Positions 35,151 through 43,108 of a stretch of 64,000 nt of DNA are shown here, piece by piece. Each line of letters begins with the position of its first letter. Positions within the stretch are counted from its first letter, which is position 1. Origin of the DNA: Butyrivibrio sp. VCD2006 (GTDB lineage Bacteria > Bacillota > Clostridia > Lachnospirales > Lachnospiraceae); assembly GCF_000423925.1 (NCBI RefSeq), contig NZ_KE384106.1, positions 1 to 64,000 of the forward strand. Reading direction: 5' to 3'. The notes under the pieces were generated by a model. The model had not been told where the DNA came from. It made no database searches and saw only the letters and a list, made by a program, of their open reading frames with translations. Both the position numbers and the translations under genes were made by a program.

Positions 35151-37217
35151 ATGACTGGAAGTAAAAATCCATCTTTAATTGAACATGTATCTTCTTTAAA
35201 GGGCGTTGGCGATAAAAGCAGCGCCCTTTTTGAAAAGTGCGGAATTCGAACTGTCGAAGATCTGCTTTCTTATTTTCCAAGAGATTATGATATTTGTGGT
35301 GAGATAAAATCTGTGGCGGATTTAAGATCCGGTGAAATAAGCGCAGTAAGACTGTCACCAATAGGCAATATCGCTGTAAAACGAGTAAGAAACCTTAGTA
35401 TCCTTACCTTTAAGGCAGGCGATGTTACAGGGAACATGCAGATCACCTATTTCAATATGCCCTTTATGAGGAACAATATAAAACCCGGAAAATACTATGT
35501 TTTCAGAGGCCTTGTTCAGAAAAAGGGAAGTGGCTTTGTAATTGAGCAGCCAAAGCTTTTCAAAACTGAGGACTATATGGAAATCATGGGCTCAATGCAG
35601 CCTAAATATCCTCTTGTTAAGGGGCTTTCCAATCAACTGGTCATTAAAACCATGAAACAGGCGATCATGGCAAGTCCGTATCTTGAGGAGATGCTGCCTT
35701 CCTATATCAGAAGACAGATGGATCTAATGGATTATTCTGAGGCGGTCAGAAAAATTCATTTCCCTGCAAATATGGATGAATTTACAGTTGCCAGGAAAAG
35801 GATAGCTTTTAACGAGATTCTTGAGTTTATTCTAAGACTCAGATTTTTAAAGAGAAGCGAAGAACAATCCATTAATGACTATGTATATGAATCTTCTGAA
35901 TGTGCCGATGGCCTTCTTGATAAGCTCCCATACAGGCTCACAGGAAAACAGCTTGAAATATGGAATGATATTAAGGGTGACCTGACCGGAAAAAATGTCA
36001 TGAACAGGCTTATTCAGGGAGACGTAGGATCCGGTAAGACAATTCTTGCATTTTTGGCACTTTTGTTTACTGCTGAAAATGGATATCAGGGAGCAATAAT
36101 GGCGCCCACGGAAGTACTGGCTCGTCAGCATTTTGAAGGTTTTTCTCAGATGATGGAAGAGTATGATCTTCCGATAAAACCGGTGCTTTTAGTTGGATCA
36201 TTATCTGCAAAGGAAAAAAGAATTGCCAATGAAGGCATCGAGAATGGTAGCTATAACTGCATAATAGGAACAAATGCCCTAATTCAGGAAAAGGTAAACT
36301 ATAGAAACCTTGCATTGGTAATCACTGATGAACAGCACAGATTTGGCGTTCAGCAAAGAGAGAAGCTTTCCGAAAAGGGGAAGAATGTACATATTCTTGC
36401 TATGAGTGCAACACCGATTCCCAGGACACTGGCAATTATTCTTTATGGTGATTTGCATATTTCTATTCTTGATGAAATGCCTAAGGGCAGAATACCAATA
36501 AAGAATTGTGTTGTGGGAACCCAGTACAGGCCTACTGCTTACAAATTTATAGCAGATCAGATTAATGCAGGACATCAGGCCTATGTAATCTGCCCTATGA
36601 TTGAAGAGGGTGAGATGGATGGCCTTGAGAATGTCACTGATTACACTGAAAAGCTAAAAAGCACTTTCCCTTCAGGTGTACGTATTAGAACACTTCATGG
36701 AAAGCAAAAGCCCTTCGAAAAGGAAGCAATTATGGATGAGTTCGCAAGGGGAAATATAGATATTCTTGTTTCCACAACTGTTATCGAGGTTGGTATTAAT
36801 GTTCCAAACGCCACGGTAATGATGATTGAGAATTCAGAGCGTTTCGGCCTTGCGCAGCTTCATCAGCTAAGAGGAAGAGTTGGGCGTGGTAAGGATCAAT
36901 CCTACTGCATTTTCATAAATACGTCAGAGAGTGATGATGCAAAGCAGAGACTGGATATAATGAATCACTCAAATGATGGCTTTAAGATTGCTGAGGAAGA
37001 CCTTAAGCAAAGAGGCCCAGGGGATCTTTTCGGAATAAGGCAGAGTGGTGAGATGGCCTTTCATGTGGCGGATATATATCAGGATGCCGCTCTCATTAAG
37101 GAAGCTGCTGCCTTGGCTGACAGAGTACTTTTGGAGGATCCTGACCTTGTATTGGAGGAGAATGCACCTTTAAAAGAATGGCTTAAATCAAATTTATTTG
37201 ACTTTACAGCTTTATAA
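35151..37217 (+). CDS. recG: ATP-dependent DNA helicase RecG
   Basis: This 688-residue helicase rescues stalled forks and migrates branched DNA. The N-terminal wedge/OB domain (about 10-160) has SLKGVGDKSSALFEKCGI. The helicase core has GDVGSGKT (Walker A), DEQHRFGVQQR and MSATPIPRTL. The C-terminal TRG motif region includes QLRGRVGRG...DLKQRGPGDLFG. It starts two bases after the fakA stop, and its ribosome site (GGAG) lies inside the end of fakA. Confidence 0.96.
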   Translation: MTGSKNPSLIEHVSSLKGVGDKSSALFEKCGIRTVEDLLSYFPRDYDICGEIKSVADLRSGEISAVRLSPIGNIAVKRVRNLSILTFKAGDVTGNMQITYFNMPFMRNNIKPGKYYVFRGLVQKKGSGFVIEQPKLFKTEDYMEIMGSMQPKYPLVKGLSNQLVIKTMKQAIMASPYLEEMLPSYIRRQMDLMDYSEAVRKIHFPANMDEFTVARKRIAFNEILEFILRLRFLKRSEEQSINDYVYESSECADGLLDKLPYRLTGKQLEIWNDIKGDLTGKNVMNRLIQGDVGSGKTILAFLALLFTAENGYQGAIMAPTEVLARQHFEGFSQMMEEYDLPIKPVLLVGSLSAKEKRIANEGIENGSYNCIIGTNALIQEKVNYRNLALVITDEQHRFGVQQREKLSEKGKNVHILAMSATPIPRTLAIILYGDLHISILDEMPKGRIPIKNCVVGTQYRPTAYKFIADQINAGHQAYVICPMIEEGEMDGLENVTDYTEKLKSTFPSGVRIRTLHGKQKPFEKEAIMDEFARGNIDILVSTTVIEVGINVPNATVMMIENSERFGLAQLHQLRGRVGRGKDQSYCIFINTSESDDAKQRLDIMNHSNDGFKIAEEDLKQRGPGDLFGIRQSGEMAFHVADIYQDAALIKEAAALADRVLLEDPDLVLEENAPLKEWLKSNLFDFTAL

Positions 37218-37249
37218 AAGTAAAATTTAGTAGAGTATGTGTTCGAATA

Positions 37250-37265
37250 ATACAACATATTGTAT
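37250..37265. promoter_or_regulatory. Perfect dyad before fakB, possible operator
   Basis: ATACAA-CATA-TTGTAT is a perfect 6+6 dyad in the 65-nt recG-fakB gap, 17 nt before the ATG. It does not match the FapR consensus. It could be a repressor site or simply a weak hairpin in the leader. Confidence 0.35.
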
Positions 37266-37282
37266 ACTTCTCGGAGGAAAAT

Positions 37283-38152
37283 ATGTCAAAAGTTGCGATC
37301 ATAACTGATACAAACAGCGGTATTATGCCCGCCGACGGCGAGGCACTTGGTATAAAGGTTATCCCTACTCCTTTTATGATTGATGGAGTGGAATATTTGG
37401 AAGGAATCAATCTTACTCAGGAGGATTTCTTTAGAAAGCTTGCTGAGGGAGCTGATGTCTCAACGAGTCAGCCCAGTCCCGGAGGACTTTTGGAGCTTTG
37501 GGATGAGATGCTTAAGGACTATGATGAAATAGTTTATATTCCATTAAGCAGCGGCCTTAGTAGTTCATGTCAGACAGCGACAATGCTTGCTGCTGATGAT
37601 TATGAGAACAAGGTTTTTGTTGTCAATAACCAGAGAATCTCCGTTACCATGAGACAATCTGTTCTCGACGCGATCGAAATGCGTGACAAGGGCATGAGCG
37701 GTAAGGAGATTAAGGATAAGCTTGAGGAAGTGAAGTTTGAATCCAGCATCTATATCATGCTAGATACTCTTTACTATCTTAAGAAGGGTGGCAGAATCAC
37801 ACCTGCTGCAGCTGCGCTTGGAACACTTTTAAAGCTTAAGCCGGTTTTGCAGATTCAGGGTGAAAAGCTTGATGCCTTTGCGAAAGCAAGAACCACAACT
37901 CAGGGTAAAAACATAATGATCAATGCGATGCTCTCAGATTTCGAGAATAGATTCGGAGGCCTCGATGCTCATGATGTTCACTTAAGCGGCGCTTATTCTT
38001 ATGATCTTGAGAAAGCCCTTGAGTTTAAGGGAGAGGTTGAAGCAGCTTTTCCCGGATATGAGATGCACATGGATCCGCTATCTCTTGTTGTGTCATGCCA
38101 CATTGGCCCCGGCGCACTTGCAATAGCCTGCTCCAGAAAGGTGTATGTATAA
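37283..38152 (+). CDS. DegV family fatty-acid-binding protein (FakB)
   Basis: This 289-residue protein has the DegV fold: IITDTNSGI at the N-terminus, the TSQPSPG motif (about 60-66) that contacts the fatty-acid carboxylate, and PLSSGLSSSCQTA. It presents bound fatty acid to FakA for phosphorylation. GGAGGAAA lies before the ATG. The fakA-recG-fakB order links it to the kinase encoded upstream. Chain preference cannot be read from sequence. Confidence 0.9.
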   Translation: MSKVAIITDTNSGIMPADGEALGIKVIPTPFMIDGVEYLEGINLTQEDFFRKLAEGADVSTSQPSPGGLLELWDEMLKDYDEIVYIPLSSGLSSSCQTATMLAADDYENKVFVVNNQRISVTMRQSVLDAIEMRDKGMSGKEIKDKLEEVKFESSIYIMLDTLYYLKKGGRITPAAAALGTLLKLKPVLQIQGEKLDAFAKARTTTQGKNIMINAMLSDFENRFGGLDAHDVHLSGAYSYDLEKALEFKGEVEAAFPGYEMHMDPLSLVVSCHIGPGALAIACSRKVYV

Positions 38153-38228
38153 GATTAAAAGTCGCAAAGACTTAATTAGCGGTAATCCGCATCCTATGAA
38201 AAAAGTTAGTTAAGGTTGGGTAGTATTT

Positions 38229-40151
38229 ATGTCAGTAAGTAATAACTATGATGCCTCCAGCATTACGGTTTTGGAGGGTCTCGAAGCGGTAAGAATGAGA
38301 CCCGGAATGTATATTGGTAGTGTTTCAACAAGAGGTCTTAACCATCTTGTTTACGAAATAGTAGACAATGCGGTTGATGAACATCTTGCCGGACATTGTT
38401 CACAGATAACTGTGACACTTAATCCTGACGGAAGCGCCACAGTAGAGGATAACGGTCGTGGTATTCCTGTAGGCATGCATGCCAAGGGAATTACCGCAGA
38501 GCGTGTTGTACTTACCATGCTTCATGCAGGTGGTAAGTTTGATAATGCCGCGTACAAGACAAGTGGAGGTCTTCACGGTGTAGGTTCCTCTGTTGTTAAT
38601 GCTTTATCTACCTGGCTTAAAGTACAGATAAGAACTGATGGCCAGATCTATGAAGATGCCTATGAGAGAGGTGTTCCCACAGTTCAGCTTAAGGACGGAC
38701 TTCTTGAACCCGTCGGTAAGACAAGAGAACACGGAACGACTATATCATTCCTTCCTGATCCTACGATTTTCGAAAAGACAAGGTTCAGAGAAGAGGATAT
38801 AAAGTCAAGGCTTCATGAGACAGCGTATCTCAATCCCAATTTAACAATTATATATATTGATGACAGACCGGGAACGGAGGAATATATTGAATTCCACGAG
38901 CCTGAAGGTATAACCGGTTTCATCAGGGATATGAATAAATCCAAAGAGACAGTAACTGACGTAATCTTCTATAGTGGAGAGAGCGACGGTGTCTCTGTTG
39001 ATGTTGCATTCCAGTATGTTAATGAATTCCATGAGAATATTTTAGGTTTTTGTAACAACATTTATAATGCCGAGGGTGGAACACACCTCACCGGCTTTAA
39101 AACCATGTTTACGAATATCATCAATCAGTATGCAAGAGAAATAGGTGCTCTTAAGGATAAGGATGCCAATTTCAATGGTACTGATGTCAGAAACGGAATG
39201 ACTGCAGTTGTTAGCATCAAACATCCCGACCCAAGATTTGAAGGGCAGACCAAGACTAAGCTTGATAACCAGGATGCGGCAAAAATCGTTTCACAGATAA
39301 CCGGTGATGAGGTTACAAGATTTTTTGATAGAAATATCGAAATATTAAAATCCATAATCGGATGCGCTGAGAAGGCTGCAAAGATTAGAAAAACCGAGGA
39401 AAAGGCCAAGACAAATCTTCTTACTAAGCAGAAGTATTCCTTTGACTCCAATGGTAAGCTTGCGAATTGCATAAGTAAGGATGCATCTAAATGTGAGATT
39501 TTCATCGTAGAGGGAGATTCTGCGGGTGGTAGTGCCAAGATGGCGAGAAACCGTGAATTCCAGGCCATTCTTCCGATCAGAGGTAAGATACTTAACGTTG
39601 AGAAGGCCAGCATAGATAAAATTCTTGCCAATGCCGAGATCAAGACAATGATAAACGCCTTCGGATGCGGATTTTCAGAGGGCTACGGAAACGACTTTGA
39701 TATTTCAAAGCTTCGCTATGACAAAATTGTTATAATGGCCGATGCCGACGTAGACGGATCTCACATAGCGACATTGCTTCTTACATTGTTCTACAGATTT
39801 ATGCCAGAGCTTATATTTGAAGGACATGTATATATTGCTATGCCTCCTCTTTACAAGGCTATACCCAGCAGAGGCAAGGAAGAGTATCTTTACGACGACG
39901 CTGCGCTTGAAAAATACAGAAAAAATCACAAAGGACCTTTCACTCTTCAGAGATATAAGGGTCTTGGTGAGATGGATCCTGAGCAGCTTTGGGAGACAAC
40001 ACTTGATCCCGAGAATCGTATGATGAGAATTGTCGAGATTGAAGATGCCAAGATGGCATCACATATGACTGAGCTTCTTATGGGTAATGAAGTTCCACCC
40101 AGAAGAGATTTCATACATCAGCATGCAACCGACGCTGAGCTTGATGTATAA
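38229..40151 (+). CDS. parE: Type II topoisomerase subunit B (ParE/GyrB)
   Basis: This 640-residue ATPase subunit has the GHKL domain (EIVDNAVDEHLAG, DNGRGIPV, GGLHGVGSSVVNAL), the transducer domain, and the TOPRIM domain with EGDSAGG and DADVDGSHI. It ends with the standard RRDFI tail. It partners the A subunit encoded directly downstream. Because that A subunit lacks a GyrA box, the pair is more likely topoisomerase IV than gyrase. The B subunit alone does not decide it. Confidence 0.8.
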   Translation: MSVSNNYDASSITVLEGLEAVRMRPGMYIGSVSTRGLNHLVYEIVDNAVDEHLAGHCSQITVTLNPDGSATVEDNGRGIPVGMHAKGITAERVVLTMLHAGGKFDNAAYKTSGGLHGVGSSVVNALSTWLKVQIRTDGQIYEDAYERGVPTVQLKDGLLEPVGKTREHGTTISFLPDPTIFEKTRFREEDIKSRLHETAYLNPNLTIIYIDDRPGTEEYIEFHEPEGITGFIRDMNKSKETVTDVIFYSGESDGVSVDVAFQYVNEFHENILGFCNNIYNAEGGTHLTGFKTMFTNIINQYAREIGALKDKDANFNGTDVRNGMTAVVSIKHPDPRFEGQTKTKLDNQDAAKIVSQITGDEVTRFFDRNIEILKSIIGCAEKAAKIRKTEEKAKTNLLTKQKYSFDSNGKLANCISKDASKCEIFIVEGDSAGGSAKMARNREFQAILPIRGKILNVEKASIDKILANAEIKTMINAFGCGFSEGYGNDFDISKLRYDKIVIMADADVDGSHIATLLLTLFYRFMPELIFEGHVYIAMPPLYKAIPSRGKEEYLYDDAALEKYRKNHKGPFTLQRYKGLGEMDPEQLWETTLDPENRMMRIVEIEDAKMASHMTELLMGNEVPPRRDFIHQHATDAELDV

Positions 40152-40188
40152 CACTAAATAAATCTTGAGTTTAATGCAAATATTATTT

Positions 40189-40234
40189 GCCTTCTCCTTT
40201 TAGGAGAAGGTGTCAGCGTAGCTGACGGATGAGG
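40189..40234 (+). repeat. Dispersed two-hairpin repeat, copy 4 (forward)
   Basis: First hairpin GCCTTCTCC/GGAGAAGG, second hairpin GTCAGC-GTA-GCTGAC, then GGATGAGG. It ends 4 nt before the parC ATG, and its final GATGAGG is the only ribosome-site-like sequence that gene has. Confidence 0.85.
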
Positions 40235-40238
40235 TAAC

Positions 40239-42476
40239 ATGGAAGAGAGATTAATTCGCTCCGAATACTCGGAGATAATGCAAAAATCATATATTGATTA
40301 CGCAATGAGTGTAATCGTCGCAAGAGCTCTCCCTGATATCAGGGACGGTCTTAAACCGGTTCAACGCAGAACTTTATATGATATGTATGAATTGGGAATA
40401 AGGTATGACAGACCATATCGTAAGAGCGCACGTATCGTAGGTGACACCATGGGTAAATATCATCCCCATGGTGATAGCTCAATTTACGATTCGCTTGTCG
40501 TAATGACCCAGGACTTCAAGAAGGCTGTTCCGCTTGTTGATGGACATGGTAACTTTGGCAACATCGAAGGTGATGGAGCTGCTGCCATGCGTTATACTGA
40601 GGCAAGACTTGCCCAGATAACACAGGAAAATTTCCTGGCAGATCTTGATAAGGATGTAGTTGACTTTATTCCAAACTTTGATGAGACAGAGAGAGAACCC
40701 ACTGTTTTACCTGTAAAGATCCCTAATTTTCTTATAAATGGATCAGAAGGTATCGCGGTTGGTATGGCTACAAGCACACCGCCTCATAATCTCGGCGAAG
40801 TAATAGATGCTGAGATTGCTTATATGCAGAACCCTGAGCTTACAACCAAGCAGCTCATGAAATATATCAAGGGGCCTGATTTCCCTACCGGAGGAATCGT
40901 TACCAATAAGGACGATCTTCGTGCTATATATGAGACCGGACAGGGTAAGGTGAGAGTCAGAGGTAAGGTTGATGTGGAAAAGGGAAAAGCCGGACATATC
41001 AATCTTGTAATTACAGAGATTCCTTACACTATGATTGGCGCAGGAATAGGTAAGTTCTTATCGGACGTAGCAGAGCTTGCTGAAAAGAAGATAACTAATG
41101 ATATCATCGACATTTCCAACCAGTCTTCAAAGGAAGGCATTAGAATCGTAATTGAGCTTAAAAAAGACACTGATGTTGAGAACTTTAAGAATCTTCTTTA
41201 TAAGAAGACTAAGCTCGAGGATACATTCGGAGTAAATATGCTGGCTATCTGCGATGGAAGACCTGAGACCATGAGCCTTTCTTCCATCATGAGAGCAGTT
41301 GTAGATTTCCAGTTCGAAACAGCAAGGAGAAAATATACAACACTCCTTAAGAAGGAACAGGACAAGAAGGAAATCCAGGAAGGTCTCATTAAGGCCTGCA
41401 ATGTAATTGATATTGTTATCGAGATCCTCAGAGGTTCAAAAGACAGACCCATGGCAAAGGATTGCCTGGTTAACGGTAATACCGAAGGAATAAGATTCAA
41501 GAGTGAGGCTTCAAGAGCTATGGCAGCTCAGCTTCTTTTTACAGAGAGACAGGCTGATGCCATCCTTGAGATGAGACTTTACAAATTAATTGGCCTTGAG
41601 CTTGAAGCACTTGTAAAGGAACATGAGGATACTATCGCAAAGATATATCGCTATGAGGATATTCTTGAAGACCATGATTCAATGTCTCTGGTAATTCAGA
41701 ACGAGCTTTCTGAGATTAAAAAGCGCTACAACGTAAAGAGACGCACTATCATCGATAATGTTGAGGATGCGGTTTACGAAGAAAAGCCGGTAGAAGAAAT
41801 TGATGTCGCATTTTTGATGGATAGATTCGGATATGCCAAGACCATCGATGTCACCACATATGATAAAAATCTTGAGACCATCAAAAATGACTTTAAATAT
41901 TCATTTGTAATGAAGAATACCGGAAAGGTTTGCGTGTTTACCGCAAACGGAACACTTCATACCATCAAGGCTATGGACCTTCCCGCAGGAAGAATGCGTG
42001 ATAAAGGTGTTCCTATCGATAATGTCAGTGATTTTGATACTACAAGTGATCAGATAGTCTATGTAGCAAGTCAGAGTAGCCTTAATCTTTACAGGATTAT
42101 GTTTGTAACAAAACAGGGTAATACTAAGCTTGTTGACGGTGGCGAGTTTGATGTATCAAGAAGATCCGTCGCGGCTACGAAGCTAGTAGATGATGACGAG
42201 GTTATCAGTGTACATGAGATTCATGATATAAGCACTGTTGTATTCCGCTCTGAGAATGGATTCTTCCTCAGATTCAATGTAACAGATATTCCTGAAAAGA
42301 AGAAGGGAGCTGTCGGTGTTCGCGGAATTAGACTTGGCTCTAAGGATTCCGTAAGAGATGTATTTTATCTTAAGGAAGCTGATGAGCAGACAATTGAGCA
42401 CAATGGCAAATCACTTGTACTTGATCACCTTAAGATAACAAGCAGAGATACTAAGGGAACAAAGATCAGACTTTAA
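40239..42476 (+). CDS. parC: Type II topoisomerase subunit A (ParC-like)
   Basis: This 745-residue DNA-breaking subunit has catalytic Y119 in AMRYTEARL, QRRTLYDM near the N-terminus, and a C-terminal beta-pinwheel (about 510-745). It is about 100 residues shorter than usual GyrA. Where GyrA has the QRRGGKG box in blade one, this protein reads YAKTIDVTTYDK and on without any such box. Loss of that box abolishes negative supercoiling in gyrase, so this should be a topoisomerase IV decatenase. Its ribosome site is the end of a dispersed repeat, 4 nt upstream. Confidence 0.8.
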   Translation: MEERLIRSEYSEIMQKSYIDYAMSVIVARALPDIRDGLKPVQRRTLYDMYELGIRYDRPYRKSARIVGDTMGKYHPHGDSSIYDSLVVMTQDFKKAVPLVDGHGNFGNIEGDGAAAMRYTEARLAQITQENFLADLDKDVVDFIPNFDETEREPTVLPVKIPNFLINGSEGIAVGMATSTPPHNLGEVIDAEIAYMQNPELTTKQLMKYIKGPDFPTGGIVTNKDDLRAIYETGQGKVRVRGKVDVEKGKAGHINLVITEIPYTMIGAGIGKFLSDVAELAEKKITNDIIDISNQSSKEGIRIVIELKKDTDVENFKNLLYKKTKLEDTFGVNMLAICDGRPETMSLSSIMRAVVDFQFETARRKYTTLLKKEQDKKEIQEGLIKACNVIDIVIEILRGSKDRPMAKDCLVNGNTEGIRFKSEASRAMAAQLLFTERQADAILEMRLYKLIGLELEALVKEHEDTIAKIYRYEDILEDHDSMSLVIQNELSEIKKRYNVKRRTIIDNVEDAVYEEKPVEEIDVAFLMDRFGYAKTIDVTTYDKNLETIKNDFKYSFVMKNTGKVCVFTANGTLHTIKAMDLPAGRMRDKGVPIDNVSDFDTTSDQIVYVASQSSLNLYRIMFVTKQGNTKLVDGGEFDVSRRSVAATKLVDDDEVISVHEIHDISTVVFRSENGFFLRFNVTDIPEKKKGAVGVRGIRLGSKDSVRDVFYLKEADEQTIEHNGKSLVLDHLKITSRDTKGTKIRL

Positions 42477-42491
42477 AAATCGGAGAAAAAT

Positions 42492-43046
42492 ATGAGAGTA
42501 ATCGCAGGCGAAGCCAGAAGACTCAGATTAGTAACACCTGAGGGGAATGATACCAGACCTACTCAGGACAGAATTAAAGAGACTCTTTTCAATATGCTTC
42601 AGAATGATGTTCCGGGAGCTGTTTTTATCGATGCATTTGCCGGTAGCGGCGGTATTGGTATAGAAGCTCTTTCAAGAGGAGCTAAAAAGGCATATTTTAT
42701 TGAGAATAATATTAAAGCAGTAAAGTGTATAAACCAGAATATTCAGACTACCAAATTTGAAGACAGAGCAACGGTCCTTAAATCAGATATCTTGGTTGGA
42801 TTAAAGAATATTAAAGAAAAAGAAGTGGATTTAATATTTGTTGATCCTCCATATGAGTCCGGGTTGTATGAAAGAACCTTTGAACTTCTTTCCAGACTTC
42901 CCTATGTAACAGAATACACAATGCTTATAGCAGAGTGTAGCCTTGATATGGATTTATCTGTTTTTGAAGATAATGGTTTTGAAATTATCAAGGAAAAAAG
43001 ATATAAGACTAATCAACATGTTTTTATGAAAAAGCTCAAAAGCTAA
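42492..43046 (+). CDS. rsmD: 16S rRNA (guanine966-N2)-methyltransferase RsmD
   Basis: This 184-residue Rossmann methyltransferase modifies G966 of 16S rRNA. It starts MRVIAGEARRLRL, with the SAM site DAFAGSGGIGIEALSRG (about 46-62) and the catalytic DPPY motif (about 117-120). It lies 15 nt after parC, with a secreted-protein gene and then coaD downstream. rsmD-coaD linkage is common in bacteria; here a large gene separates them. Confidence 0.94.
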   Translation: MRVIAGEARRLRLVTPEGNDTRPTQDRIKETLFNMLQNDVPGAVFIDAFAGSGGIGIEALSRGAKKAYFIENNIKAVKCINQNIQTTKFEDRATVLKSDILVGLKNIKEKEVDLIFVDPPYESGLYERTFELLSRLPYVTEYTMLIAECSLDMDLSVFEDNGFEIIKEKRYKTNQHVFMKKLKS

Positions 43047-43108
43047 TTAAATACATTTGATTATATTGTTTTTCTGTGAGAGGGGTACACGGAAAGGAAA
43101 AAAGAATA

